Shown one piece after another: positions 7,932 to 17,042 of a stretch of 64,000 nt of DNA. Both the position numbers and the translations under genes were made by a program. Source of the DNA: Streptomyces sp. TBY4 (GTDB lineage: Bacteria > Actinomycetota > Actinomycetes > Streptomycetales > Streptomycetaceae); the NCBI RefSeq assembly GCF_024213195.1, contig NZ_JANAVF010000005.1, positions 1-64,000 on the forward strand. The letters run 5' to 3'. Every line of letters starts with the position of its first letter. Positions within the stretch are counted from its first letter, which is position 1. The notes under the pieces were generated by a model. It had not been told where the DNA came from. It made no database searches and saw only the letters and a list, made by a program, of their open reading frames with translations.

Positions 7932-9203
7932 TCAGGCCTGCGGCGTGCGCGCGTCGTAGCGGGCGAACCCCCGCCACCGCGCGGCCAGCAGCGCCACGAC
8001 GAGTACACAGCCGAGCCCGCCTCCCGTGATCGCGACGGTCGGGGAGGTGAGTTCGGCGGCGGTCCCGGCGAGGAAGTCCCCGAGGCGGGGCCCGCCGGCG
8101 ACGACCACGATGAAGACTCCCTGCAGGCGGCCCCGCATCCCGTCCGGGGTCGCAGCCTGGAGCATGGTGGTGCGGAACACCCCCGAGATGCTGTCGGCGC
8201 ACCCCGCCAGGGCCAGGAAGAGCAGCCCGAGCCAGAGGTCGCGGGTCAGCCCGAAGACGGCGATGGCCAGCCCCCACGCGGCGACGGAGAGCAGGATCGC
8301 CACCCCGTGCCGCCGGATCCGCCCCTGCCAGCCGGAGAACAGCCCCCCGAGCAGCGCCCCGACGGCGGGAGCGGCGACGAGCAGCCCGACCGTCCTGGCG
8401 TCGCCGCCGTACCAGACCACGGCCACGGCCGGGAACAGCGCCTTCGGCTGGGCCAGCACCATGGCGGCCAGGTCGGAGAAGAAGGTCATCCGGACGTTCG
8501 GCCGGGTCCCCAGGAAGCGCAGGCCGTCGAGGACGGAGGCCCGCCCGGTGCGCCCGGCCGCCCCCTCGGGCTTCATGGGCGGCAGCCGCCACACCGCGTA
8601 GAGGGCGGCGCCGAAGGTGACGGCGTCGATCAGGTACGCGGCCTGGTAGCCCCACCAGCCGACGATGACCCCGCCCAGCGCCGGGCCGGCGGTCATCCCG
8701 AAGGTCATGAGCACGGAGTTCAGCGCATTGGCGGCGGGCAGCTGCTCCGCGGGCAGCAGCCGCGGGATCATCGCGGACCGGGCGGGGCCGTTGAGGGCCC
8801 CGCAGAGGGACTGGAGCGCGACGACGGAGTAGAGCAGCCAGACGCGGTGGTAGTCCAGGAGCGCGGCGCCGGCGAGGGCGAAGGCCAGGGCGGTCAGGCC
8901 GAGCGCGCTGACGAGGCCGAGCTTGCGGCGGTCGACGGTGTCGGCGATGGCCCCGCCGTAGAGCCCGAAGGTGACCAGCGGGACGAGCGCGCAGAGCCCG
9001 ACGAGTCCGACCGAGAAGCTGGAACCGGTGATCTCGTAGACCTGGAGCGAGATGGCCAGGGCGGTCATCGCCTGGCCCAGCCAGGAGATGATCCCGCCGC
9101 ACCACAGCCGCCGGAAGTCCGGGGAGGTTCTGAGCGGGGTGAGGTCGGCCACGATGCGGCGTCGGGGGCGGGTGGACTGGGGCGGAGCGGTCGTACGAGT
9201 CAC
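7932..9203 (-). CDS. MFS transporter (EntS-like, MFS_3)
   Basis: The 423-residue membrane protein has about 12 hydrophobic segments and the major-facilitator loop motif GGAIADTVDRRK between TM2 and TM3. Its sequence pattern (TPLRTSPDFRRLWCGG at the N-terminus, NGPARSAMIPRLLP, NALNSVLMTFGMTAGPALGG) fits the enterobactin-exporter-like MFS_3 family. It is likely a proton-driven exporter of unknown substrate. The GTG at 9203 was chosen because the upstream in-frame extension is low in hydrophobicity and conserved MFS sequence begins about 20 residues after this start. It converges on the cupin gene with a 22-bp gap. Confidence 0.85.
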   Translation of the reverse strand: MTRTTAPPQSTRPRRRIVADLTPLRTSPDFRRLWCGGIISWLGQAMTALAISLQVYEITGSSFSVGLVGLCALVPLVTFGLYGGAIADTVDRRKLGLVSALGLTALAFALAGAALLDYHRVWLLYSVVALQSLCGALNGPARSAMIPRLLPAEQLPAANALNSVLMTFGMTAGPALGGVIVGWWGYQAAYLIDAVTFGAALYAVWRLPPMKPEGAAGRTGRASVLDGLRFLGTRPNVRMTFFSDLAAMVLAQPKALFPAVAVVWYGGDARTVGLLVAAPAVGALLGGLFSGWQGRIRRHGVAILLSVAAWGLAIAVFGLTRDLWLGLLFLALAGCADSISGVFRTTMLQAATPDGMRGRLQGVFIVVVAGGPRLGDFLAGTAAELTSPTVAITGGGLGCVLVVALLAARWRGFARYDARTPQA

Positions 9204-9485
9204 AACGGATGTTAAGCCGCCACCCGGCGGAGCCCGCTCGGATCCCACTCGAACCTGACTCGAACCCCACTCGCCGCCCCCCTTCGAACTCCCTTCGGCC
9301 CCCGCCCGGAGTAACTCCCCTTTCCCGCACGCGCACCATTCACCCCACCCGGAACCGGGGCCCCGCAATCGCATATTCCTTGCCGCTAACTCGCCACTAT
9401 CACCGGACATTTGACCGAATAGACGTGCGCTCCTCGCCTGGAGTTCAGCTCATGATGAAAAGACTCGTATGTCCAGGGAGGCGCA
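9204..9485. promoter_or_regulatory. Divergent intergenic region, MFS exporter / YbdK ligase
   Basis: This 282-bp gap separates two divergent genes, so both promoters must lie here. The right half (9370-9450) is AT-rich for this genome and contains TTTGACCGAATAGACG, where TTGACC could be a -35 element for the ligase gene. No clear inverted repeat is visible. Confidence 0.35.
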
Positions 9486-10679
9486 GTGATCGAACCTGGC
9501 ACCAGCACCACGAGCACCGGCACCAAGAGCCCCGGCACCACGAAGACGGAGGCGCCGCGCGCGGCCGTTCCGGCCGATCCGGTCTTCCCCCTCACCCTGG
9601 GGGTCGAGGAGGAGTTCCTCCTCGTCGACGCCCGCACCCTGCGGGTGGTCCCGGCCGCCCCGCTCGTCCTGTCCACCGCCGCGGGACTCCCCCACGAACT
9701 GCACGCCGAAGGCACCCGCTACCAGGTGGAGATCTCCACCCCCGTCGCCGACTCGGCGGCGACGCTGCGCAGCGAGCTCGCCGGCCTGCGCCGCACCCTC
9801 GCGCGGGCCGCCCGGGCCCACGGCTGCCGGCTGCTGGCCGCGCCCTCGCCGGTGGTGGCCGTGGAGGGCCCGCTCCACCTGACCGACGACGAGCCGCGCC
9901 AGCGCGAGCAGGCCCGGCGCTTCGGCGCGCTCACCGACACCCTCGTCAGCTGCGGCCGGCACATCCACATCGGCACCCTCGACGTGGACACGGCGGTGGC
10001 CGTCTCCAACCGGGTCCGGCCCTGGCTGCCCACGCTGATCGCCCTGGCGGCCAACTCCCCCTTCTGGGGCGGCCGCGACACCGGCCACGCCAGCTGGCGG
10101 GCGATGGCCTGGGCGGGCTGGCCCTCGGCCGGCCTGCCTCCGCACCACACCTCGACGGCCCACTTCCGGCGCTCCGTGCAGACCCTGCTCGGCTCCGGGG
10201 CGGCCCTCGACACCAAGATGGTCTACTGGGACCTCCGGCCCTCGGGGAACTGGCCGACGCTCGAACTGCGGGCCCCCGACATGTCCCCGGACATCGACTC
10301 GGCCATCCTCCAGGCGGAACTGGCCCGCGCCCTCGTCGCGACGGCCCTGCGCGAGATCGCCGAGCAGCGTCCGGACCCGCCCGTACGGGAGGACGTACTG
10401 CGCCTCGCGCGCTGGCGGGCGGCCCACGACGGCCTGGAGGGCTTCGGCCTGGACCCGTACACGGGGGTGGAACTCCCGGCGGCGGACCTCGCGGAGGCCC
10501 TGCTCGACCTGGTGGCCCCCGAACTGGCCGCCTCCGGCGACCTCGACCACGCCGCCACGACCCTGGCCGGCCTCCTCCGCGACGGCTCGGGCGCCCACCG
10601 CCAGCGCACGGCCTTCGCCCGCCGGGGCGACCTGAAGGACGTCCTCCGCCACCTGGCAGACGAAACGGAGGCCCCCTGA
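9486..10679 (+). CDS. YbdK-type carboxylate-amine ligase (glutamate-cysteine ligase family GCS2)
   Basis: The 397-residue protein is a GCS2-superfamily ATP-dependent carboxylate-amine ligase. After a Thr/Ser-rich N-terminal tail (1-33) come LGVEEEFLLVD (ATP/metal-binding Glu cluster), YQVEIST, SCGRHIHIG, and a C-terminal domain with LELRAPDMSPDIDSA. Family members join glutamate to an amine (glutamate-cysteine ligase activity in some cases); the real substrate here is unknown. GTG start with GGGAGG at 9477-9482. A 12-bp hairpin terminator ends the unit just before a convergent tRNA gene. Confidence 0.85.
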   Translation: MIEPGTSTTSTGTKSPGTTKTEAPRAAVPADPVFPLTLGVEEEFLLVDARTLRVVPAAPLVLSTAAGLPHELHAEGTRYQVEISTPVADSAATLRSELAGLRRTLARAARAHGCRLLAAPSPVVAVEGPLHLTDDEPRQREQARRFGALTDTLVSCGRHIHIGTLDVDTAVAVSNRVRPWLPTLIALAANSPFWGGRDTGHASWRAMAWAGWPSAGLPPHHTSTAHFRRSVQTLLGSGAALDTKMVYWDLRPSGNWPTLELRAPDMSPDIDSAILQAELARALVATALREIAEQRPDPPVREDVLRLARWRAAHDGLEGFGLDPYTGVELPAADLAEALLDLVAPELAASGDLDHAATTLAGLLRDGSGAHRQRTAFARRGDLKDVLRHLADETEAP

Positions 10680-10707
10680 CGACCCCACCCACCCGAAGAA
10701 ACGCCAA

Positions 10708-10741
10708 AGCCGCAGGTGCGATCGTTTCTGCACCTGCGGCT
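10708..10741. terminator. Bidirectional hairpin terminator
   Basis: AGCCGCAGGTGC pairs perfectly with GCACCTGCGGCT across a 10-base loop. It lies between the YbdK gene on the plus strand and the CAU tRNA on the minus strand and can serve both. Confidence 0.8.
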
Positions 10742-10746
10742 CGCAG

Positions 10747-10820
10747 TGGGGCGGGTGGGACTCGAACCCACGGCCGACGGATTATGAGTCCGCTGCTCTA
10801 ACCGGCTGAGCTACCGCCCC
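10747..10820 (-). tRNA. tRNA with CAU anticodon (Ile2 or elongator Met)
   Basis: The minus strand reads GGGGCGGTAGCTCAGCCGG at the 5' end, an anticodon stem-loop containing ACTCATAAT (anticodon CAU), a T-arm GTGGGTTCGAGTCCCAC and a matching acceptor CCGCCCC plus A. It is 74 nt long with no encoded CCA. CAU serves either elongator Met or, after lysidine modification, Ile2. The variable loop looks slightly more like E. coli Ile2, but this is weak. It is not initiator-like, since the three G-C pairs below the anticodon are absent. Confidence 0.9.
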
Positions 10821-10964
10821 TTCACGGCGTGGCGCGTACATGTGTGCGCGCCGTCTGCCGCAGCATAGCCGCTCATACGATCTCCTGCCTCGGATGCCTC
10901 GCATGATCGGCTTCGCCTGCCCAGAGAGACCGCGCCGGGCGCTGTCCGGTTGCGTGCGGAGGGC

Positions 10965-10996
10965 AGAAAAAAGAAAAAGGACCCACCTGGGGTCCT
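10965..10996 (-). terminator. Rho-independent terminator of the tRNA-Asn unit
   Basis: On the minus strand AGGACCC pairs with GGGTCCT across a 5-base loop and is followed by a T-rich tract (complement of 10966-10977). It lies about 13 bases after the tRNA-Asn gene and is one of the few canonical U-tract terminators in this GC-rich window. Confidence 0.85.
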
Positions 10997-11008
10997 CGTT
11001 CCTTCTTG

Positions 11009-11081
11009 CTCCCCCGACTGGACTCGAACCAGTAACCTGCCGATTAACAGTCGGCTGCTCTGCCAATTGAGCTACAGGGGA
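11009..11081 (-). tRNA. tRNA-Asn (GUU), copy 1
   Basis: The minus strand gives a 73-nt cloverleaf. It has acceptor TCCCCTG, D-arm AGCTCAATTGGCAGAGC, anticodon loop CTGTTAA (anticodon GUU), T-arm with GGTTCGAGTCC, closing CGGGGGA and discriminator G. The T-rich terminator at 10965-10996 follows it. Confidence 0.93.
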
Positions 11082-11086
11082 CCGCG

Positions 11087-11159
11087 CTCCCCCGACTGGA
11101 CTCGAACCAGTAACCTGCCGATTAACAGTCGGCTGCTCTGCCAATTGAGCTACAGGGGA
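11087..11159 (-). tRNA. tRNA-Asn (GUU), copy 2
   Basis: This is identical to the copy at 11009-11081 and lies 5 bases upstream of it in the direction of transcription. The two must come from one precursor. The identical pair looks like a recent tandem duplication. Confidence 0.93.
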
Positions 11160-11305
11160 TTGCTGCGTTGCACCGAACAGCCCACCTCCGGCCTTGGCCG
11201 GGGGGCGAGCGCCCGTTGCGAGTCATAGATTAGCGCAAGCAGGGGGGTGCTCCGCCAATCGGTATCGCCAGCGGGCCGGGCACCACACGACGAAGGGTGG
11301 CAGGC

Positions 11306-11617
11306 ATGCGGTACAAGGTCACGTTCGCGGTCGGGCTGGCCCTCGGGTACGTGCTCGGGACCCGGGCCGGACGCGAGCGGTATGAACAGTTGAAGAAGTC
11401 CGCGCGACAGTTCGCGCAGAACCCCGCGGTCCGAAACGCCGCCGAGAGCGCTGGTCAGACGGGTCGGGAGTTCGCCGGCAAGGCATACGCCGCCGTGAGC
11501 GACAAGGTGGGCGACGCGGTGCCGGACGCCCTCGCGGGGCGGGTACGGGGCCTGCGGGCGCGGGTCGCCGGCAATGGCGCGGCGGGCGAGGACGACTGGG
11601 GCACCAGCAACACCTGA
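11306..11617 (+). CDS. Small YtxH-like membrane-anchored protein
   Basis: The 103-residue protein starts with a short hydrophobic segment (MRYKVTFAVGLALGYVLGT, 1-19) that ends in the RAGRERYEQLKKSARQ helix typical of YtxH-like general-stress proteins. The rest is an amphipathic Ala/Gly/Val helix region and an acidic end. It is probably a one-pass membrane protein with a cytoplasmic coil. The ATG at 11306 was chosen over the GTG at 11297 because GAAGGG at 11292-11297 is correctly spaced for it. Function unknown. Confidence 0.7.
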   Translation: MRYKVTFAVGLALGYVLGTRAGRERYEQLKKSARQFAQNPAVRNAAESAGQTGREFAGKAYAAVSDKVGDAVPDALAGRVRGLRARVAGNGAAGEDDWGTSNT

Positions 11618-11732
11618 CCGGAGCGGGACGGCCCGGAGCGGGCCGCCCCGGGCCTCGCTCGGGGCCCTGCACCCGGGTCCCGCGCGCTCCGGGGCGGTCG
11701 AGTCCGCCCCCGCGTGCGGCAGAATTCTCCGC

Positions 11733-13178
11733 ATGGGGATAGTCGCCGGGCTGGACAGCTCTTCCACGTTCACACGCATCGTCGTCTGTGACACCGAGAC
11801 GGGCGCCGTGCTGCGCCAGGGGTACGCCCCTCATCCGCAGCCCACCGGCGAAGCCGTGCCGCACGAGACCGATCCGCAGGCCTGGCTGCTCTCGCTCGGC
11901 GAGGCCGCCGGCGGCGGGCTCCTCGAAGGGGTGCAGGCCATCGGGGTCTCCGCGCAGCAGCACGGGCTGCTGCCGCTGGACGCGCAGGGCGGCCTCGTCC
12001 GTCCCGCCCTGATCGGCAACGACAAGCGCGGTCAGGCCGCCGCCGCCGAGCTGATCGAGTCCCTCGGCGGACGGCAGGCCTGGGCCGAGGCCGTCGGCTC
12101 CGTCCCCCACGCGGCGCAGCCCGTCGCGAAGCTCGCCTGGCTGGCCCGTACCGAGCCCGAGGCGGCCCGGCGGGTGGCCGTGCTGATGTCCCCGCACGAC
12201 TGGCTGGTGTGGCAGCTGCTGGGCCGCCCGGCGCGGCGGACCACCGACCGGGGCGGCGCCTCCGGCACCGGCTACTGGTCGGCGGCCGCCGGCGCCTACC
12301 GCCCCGACCTGGTCGAGCTCGCGCTCGGGCACCGGGCGCTGCTCCCCGAGGTGCTCGGGCCGGCCGAAGCCGCCGGGACCACGCCCGAGGGGCTGCTGAT
12401 CTCCGCCGGCACCGGGGAGACCATGGCGGCCGCGCTCGGACTGGGCATGGGCCCGGGCGACGCCGTGGTCTCGCTGGGCGCGTCCGGATCGGTGATGGCG
12501 GTGCACCACGAGGCGCTGTCGGAGCCGGGCGGGCTGATCACCTCCCTCGCGGACGCCACCGGGCTGCACCTGCCGGTGGTGAACACGCTGAACGCCGTAC
12601 GGGCCCTGCGCGGCACCGCCGAACTGCTGGGCACCGATCTGGAGGGGCTGAGCGAGCTCGCGCTGAAGTCGACCCCGGGCGCGCACGGACTCGTACTCCT
12701 GCCGTACCTGGAGGGTGAGCGGACGCCCAACCTGCCGCACGCCGCCGGGACCCTGTCGGGGCTGCGCCGGGACTCCATGAAGCCGGAGCACCTCGCGCGG
12801 GCCGCCTTCGAGGGCATGCTGTGCGGACTGGTGGACGCGCTCGACGTGCTGCGCACCCGCGGCGTGGAGATCCGCCGGGTGTTCCTGCTCGGAGCCGCCG
12901 CCGAGCTGCCGGCCGTACAGGCCTTCGCGCCGGGGCTGTTCGGCACGCAGGTCCTCGTACCGGCGCCGGCGGACTACGCGGCCCTGGGCGCGGCCCGGCA
13001 GGCCGCGTGGGCGCTGGGCCTGGCGCAGGGCGGCCCGGCCTCGAACACCCCGCCGGTGTGGCCGGCGCCCGCGGCGCAGCTGTTCGAGCCGGACGAGGAG
13101 TACCCGGCCTGGCAGGGCGTGCGCCAGCAGTACGTCGCGACCCGGGACCAGATCCACCCGGGGGCGTTCCGCGGCTAG
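11733..13178 (+). CDS. xylB: FGGY-family sugar kinase, xylulokinase-like
   Basis: The 481-residue protein has the two-domain FGGY kinase fold. The N-terminal phosphate-1 motif is AGLDSSSTFTRIVV (near 5-18), the sugar-binding stretch is ISAQQHGLLPLD-like (GVSAQQHGLLPLD), the phosphate-2 motif is VSLGASGSVMAV, and LLPYLEGERTPNLPHAAG follows. The last part (FLLGAAAELPAVQ) is the adenosine motif. It should phosphorylate D-xylulose or a related ketose with ATP. No xylose isomerase or transporter gene is adjacent, so it may work in a scattered pathway. ATG start at 11733. Confidence 0.85.
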   Translation: MGIVAGLDSSSTFTRIVVCDTETGAVLRQGYAPHPQPTGEAVPHETDPQAWLLSLGEAAGGGLLEGVQAIGVSAQQHGLLPLDAQGGLVRPALIGNDKRGQAAAAELIESLGGRQAWAEAVGSVPHAAQPVAKLAWLARTEPEAARRVAVLMSPHDWLVWQLLGRPARRTTDRGGASGTGYWSAAAGAYRPDLVELALGHRALLPEVLGPAEAAGTTPEGLLISAGTGETMAAALGLGMGPGDAVVSLGASGSVMAVHHEALSEPGGLITSLADATGLHLPVVNTLNAVRALRGTAELLGTDLEGLSELALKSTPGAHGLVLLPYLEGERTPNLPHAAGTLSGLRRDSMKPEHLARAAFEGMLCGLVDALDVLRTRGVEIRRVFLLGAAAELPAVQAFAPGLFGTQVLVPAPADYAALGAARQAAWALGLAQGGPASNTPPVWPAPAAQLFEPDEEYPAWQGVRQQYVATRDQIHPGAFRG

Positions 13179-13316
13179 GGGGTCCTGCGCGGCCTAGGCC
13201 CGGCAGCTCCGGCGTTCTACTCCTTTTGACCGGGCTTTACGAAATCCGGTGGGTTCCGGCCTCCCGTTGGCAGAAGATGGTGTGAACCCCTCGATCATGC
13301 CGACCGGAGCCTGCGC

Positions 13317-15050
13317 GTGCTCATACGACTTCTGCGGACCCATCTGGGTCCGTACCGGAAACCGATCGCCGTGCTGGTCCTGCTGCAGCTGCTGCAGACC
13401 AGCGCGAGCCTCTACCTGCCCACGCTGAACGCGGACATCATTGACAACGGTGTCGTGCACGGCGACACGGGCTACATCCTGCGTTTCGGCGCACTGATGC
13501 TCGGCGTCTCGCTGATCCAGCTCGTCTGCAACGTCGGCGCCGTCTACTACGGGGCCCGTACCGCCGCCGCCTTCGGCCGGGACGTCCGGGCCGGCGTCTT
13601 CGACCGCGTGCAGAGCTTCTCCGCGCGTGAGCTCGGCCACTTCGGCGCCCCGTCGCTGATCACCCGTACGACGAACGACGTGCAGCAGATCCAGATGCTC
13701 GTGCTGATGACCTTCACCCTGATGGTCTCCGCGCCGATCATGTGCGTCGGCGGCATCTTCATGGCGCTCTCGCTCGACGTGAAGCTCTCGGGCGTCCTGC
13801 TCGCCGTGGTCCCCGTCCTCGGTCTGTCGGTCGGCGCGATCGTGCTGAAGACCCGCCCGCTGTTCCGGCAGATGCAGACCCGTCTGGACACGGTCAACCG
13901 GGTCCTGCGCGAGCAGATCACCGGCAACCGGGTGATCCGCGCCTTCATCCGCGACGACTACGAGAAGGAGCGCTTCCGCGAGGCCAACGCCGACCTCACC
14001 GGCGTCTCGCTGGCGGCCGGCAAGCTGCTCGCGCTGATGTTCCCGACGGTGATCGTGGTCGTGAACATCTCCAGCGTCGCCGTCGTCTGGTTCGGTGCGA
14101 TGCGCATCGACGCCGGCGGGATGGAGATCGGCCAGCTGACGGCCTTCCTCGCCTACCTGATGCAGATCGTCATGTCCGTGATGATGGCCACCTTCATGTT
14201 CATGATGGTGCCGCGCGCCGAGGTCTGCGCCGAGCGCGTCCAGGAGGTCCTGGACACCGAATCCAGCGTGATCCCGCCCACCGACCCGGTCCGCGAGCTG
14301 CACAGCCGCGGCCGCCTGGAACTGCGCGGCGCCGACTTCCGCTACCCGGGCGCCGAGGTCCCCGTGCTGCGCGGGGTGGACCTCGTGGCCCGGCCCGGCG
14401 AGACCACCGCGGTGATCGGCTCCACCGGCAGCGGCAAGTCCACGTTGCTGGGGCTGATCCCCCGGCTCTTCGACGCGACCGGCGGCGACGTGCTGGTGGA
14501 CGGCGAGGACGTGCGCCGCCTCGACCCGGAGCTGCTCGCCAGGACGGTCGGCATGGTGCCGCAGAAGCCGTACCTCTTCTCCGGGACGGTCGCCAGCAAC
14601 CTGCGCTACGGGCGCCCCGACGCCACCGACGAGGAACTGTGGCACGCGCTGGAGGTCGCGCAGGCCAAGGGATTCGTCTCCGAGCTGGAGGGCGGGCTCG
14701 ACGCTCCGATCACCCAGGGCGGGACCAACGTCTCCGGCGGCCAGCGCCAGCGGCTCGCGATCGCGCGCACGCTCGTACAGCGCCCGGAGATCTACCTCTT
14801 CGACGACTCCTTCTCGGCCCTGGACTACGCCACGGACGCGGCGCTGCGCTCCGCGCTCGCCCGCGAGACCGAGGAGGCGACCGTGGTCATCGTCGCCCAG
14901 CGGGTCTCCACGATCCGCGACGCGGACCGGATCATCGTCCTCGACGAGGGGCAGGTGGTGGGCGAGGGGCGCCACCACGAGCTGATGGCCGGCAATGAGA
15001 CCTACCGGGAGATCGTGCTCTCCCAGCTGACGGAGGCGGAGGCCGCATGA
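13317..15050 (+). CDS. ABC exporter half-transporter, subunit with degenerate Walker B
   Basis: The 577-residue protein has six membrane helices in the N-terminal half (about 15-310) and a C-terminal ATPase. Walker A is GSTGSGKST, the signature VSGGQRQR is canonical, and Walker B reads IYLFDDSFSALD, where the catalytic Glu is Asp497. This is the hallmark of the inactive-site subunit of heterodimeric exporters such as TM287/288 and BmrCD. Its ATG/GTG-coupled partner at 15047 has the complementary defect. Likely a multidrug or lipid exporter in the plasma membrane. GTG start. Confidence 0.9.
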   Translation: MLIRLLRTHLGPYRKPIAVLVLLQLLQTSASLYLPTLNADIIDNGVVHGDTGYILRFGALMLGVSLIQLVCNVGAVYYGARTAAAFGRDVRAGVFDRVQSFSARELGHFGAPSLITRTTNDVQQIQMLVLMTFTLMVSAPIMCVGGIFMALSLDVKLSGVLLAVVPVLGLSVGAIVLKTRPLFRQMQTRLDTVNRVLREQITGNRVIRAFIRDDYEKERFREANADLTGVSLAAGKLLALMFPTVIVVVNISSVAVVWFGAMRIDAGGMEIGQLTAFLAYLMQIVMSVMMATFMFMMVPRAEVCAERVQEVLDTESSVIPPTDPVRELHSRGRLELRGADFRYPGAEVPVLRGVDLVARPGETTAVIGSTGSGKSTLLGLIPRLFDATGGDVLVDGEDVRRLDPELLARTVGMVPQKPYLFSGTVASNLRYGRPDATDEELWHALEVAQAKGFVSELEGGLDAPITQGGTNVSGGQRQRLAIARTLVQRPEIYLFDDSFSALDYATDAALRSALARETEEATVVIVAQRVSTIRDADRIIVLDEGQVVGEGRHHELMAGNETYREIVLSQLTEAEAA

Positions 15051-16969
15051 GCGGGCCCGGAGGACGGATGATGGGGCCGCCGGTGACGCGGTCCATGGAC
15101 TTCAAGGGCTCGGGCAAGCGGCTGCTGAGCGCGCTGGCACGCGACCGGGCCAAGCTGTGGGGCATGATCCTCGCGGTCGTCGGCAGCGTCGCCGCGTCGG
15201 TGACCGGGCCGAAGATCCTCGGTGAGGCCACCGACCTCGTGTTCGCGGGGATCGTCGGCCGGGACATGGATCCGCGCCTCACCAAGGCGCAGGCGCTGGA
15301 GCAGATGCGCGCCAGGGGCCAGGGCGGGATGGCGGACATGCTGTCCGGCACCGACTTCACCCCGGGCAAGAGCATCGACTTCGGCGCGGTGGGGGCGGTG
15401 GCGCTGTGGGCGCTGGCCGTCTTCACGGTCGCCGGTCTGCTGATGCTCGTCGCCACCCGGCTGTCGAACCACATCATGAACGGCACCGTGTACCGGCTGC
15501 GCGAGGAGCTGCAGGCGAAGCTGTCGCGGCTGCCGCTGTCGTACTTCGACCAGCAGAAGCGCGGCGAGGTGCTCAGCCGGGCCACGAACGACATCGACAA
15601 CATCGGGCAGACGATCCAGCAGACGATGGGTCAGCTGCTCAACTCGCTCCTGACGATCGTCGGCGTGCTGGCGATGATGTTCTGGATCTCGCCGCTGCTG
15701 GCGCTGGTCGCGCTGGTGACCATCCCGGTGTCCGCGTACGTCGCCGCGAAGATCGGCAAGAAGTCGCAGCCGCAGTTCGTGGCGCAGTGGAAGTCCACGG
15801 GCGCCCTGAACGCGCACGTCGAGGAGATGTACTCGGGCCACACGCTGGTCAAGGTCTTCGGCCGGCAGAAGGAGTCCGCGGCCCTGTTCGCCGAGCAGAA
15901 CGAGGCCCTGTACAAGGCCTCCTTCAAGGCGCAGCTGGTCAGCGGGATCATGCAGCCGGTGATGCTGTTCATCTCGAACATCAACTACGTGCTCGTCGCG
16001 GTCGTCGGCGGTCTGCGGGTGGCCTCGGGCACCCTGTCGATCGGTGACGTCCAGGCCTTCATCCAGTACACGCGCCAGTTCTCGATGCCGCTCACGCAGG
16101 TCGCCTCCATGGCGAACCTGGTGCAGTCCGGCGTCGCCTCCGCGGAGCGGGTCTACGAGCTGCTGGACGCGCCGGAGCAGGAGCCGGACGCGGAGGTTCC
16201 GGAGCGTCCGGAAACCCTGCGCGGGCAGGTCACCTTCGACAAGGTCGCCTTCCGCTACGAGCCGGACAAGCCGCTGATCGAGAACCTCTCGCTGACGGTC
16301 GACCCCGGCAACACGGTCGCGATCGTCGGCCCGACCGGCGCCGGCAAGACCACGCTGGTCAACCTGCTGATGCGGTTCTACGAGGTCACCGGCGGGGAGA
16401 TCGCCCTCGACGGCGTGGACATCGCGAAGATGACCCGCGAGGAGCTGCGCGCCGGGATCGGCATGGTGCTCCAGGACACCTGGCTGTTCGGCGGCACCAT
16501 CGCGGAGAACATCGCCTACGGGGCCACCCGCGAGGTCACGCGCGCCGAGGTCGAGGAGGCCGCGCGGGCGGCCCACGCCGACCGGTTCATCCGCACCCTG
16601 CCCGAGGGGTACGACACGGTGCTGGACGACGAGGGAGCCGGCGTCAGCGCGGGCGAGAAGCAGCTGGTCACCATCGCGCGGGCGTTCCTGTCCGACCCGG
16701 TGATCCTGGTGCTCGACGAGGCGACGAGCTCGGTGGACACCCGTACCGAGGTGCTGATCCAGAAGGCGATGGCCCGCCTCGCGCACGGCCGTACGTCCTT
16801 CGTGATCGCGCACCGGCTGTCCACGATCCGCGACGCCGACCTGATCCTGGTGATGGAGAGCGGCTCGATCGTGGAACAGGGCACGCACGAGCAGCTGCTG
16901 CTCTCGGGCGGCGCGTACGCGCGGCTGTACGCGGCGCAGTTCGCGCAGGCGGTGGCCGAGGTCGACTAG
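15047..16969 (+). CDS. ABC exporter half-transporter, subunit with degenerate signature motif
   Basis: The 640-residue protein has a longer N-terminus (1-40, basic) and six membrane helices with an extra 60-residue acidic/Gly insertion between TM1 and TM2, then the ATPase. Walker A is GPTGAGKTT, Walker [12 protein letters not shown] is canonical with Glu558, but the signature reads VSAGEKQL instead of LSGGQ. Together with the Asp497 of the upstream subunit, both defects fall in the same composite ATP site, which predicts one active and one inactive site. The ATG overlaps the upstream stop (ATGA). A hairpin with TTTT terminates at 16994-17019. Confidence 0.9.
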   Translation: MSGPGGRMMGPPVTRSMDFKGSGKRLLSALARDRAKLWGMILAVVGSVAASVTGPKILGEATDLVFAGIVGRDMDPRLTKAQALEQMRARGQGGMADMLSGTDFTPGKSIDFGAVGAVALWALAVFTVAGLLMLVATRLSNHIMNGTVYRLREELQAKLSRLPLSYFDQQKRGEVLSRATNDIDNIGQTIQQTMGQLLNSLLTIVGVLAMMFWISPLLALVALVTIPVSAYVAAKIGKKSQPQFVAQWKSTGALNAHVEEMYSGHTLVKVFGRQKESAALFAEQNEALYKASFKAQLVSGIMQPVMLFISNINYVLVAVVGGLRVASGTLSIGDVQAFIQYTRQFSMPLTQVASMANLVQSGVASAERVYELLDAPEQEPDAEVPERPETLRGQVTFDKVAFRYEPDKPLIENLSLTVDPGNTVAIVGPTGAGKTTLVNLLMRFYEVTGGEIALDGVDIAKMTREELRAGIGMVLQDTWLFGGTIAENIAYGATREVTRAEVEEAARAAHADRFIRTLPEGYDTVLDDEGAGVSAGEKQLVTIARAFLSDPVILVLDEATSSVDTRTEVLIQKAMARLAHGRTSFVIAHRLSTIRDADLILVMESGSIVEQGTHEQLLLSGGAYARLYAAQFAQAVAEVD

Positions 16970-16993
16970 CGCGGCCGGTATCCGGTACCGGGA

Positions 16994-17019
16994 GGGGCGC
17001 CCATGAGGGCGCCCCTTTT
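16994..17019 (+). terminator. Rho-independent terminator after the ABC exporter operon
   Basis: GGGGCGCCC pairs with GGGCGCCCC across a 4-base loop and is followed by TTTT. It lies between the exporter operon and the convergent sigma factor gene. Confidence 0.85.
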
Positions 17020-17042
17020 CCCGTACTCGGTTCTTTCCGTAC

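Noticed and set aside
10747..11159. tRNA cluster as an integration site
   Set aside because: No integrase gene, no repeated tRNA 3' end and no atypical DNA nearby.
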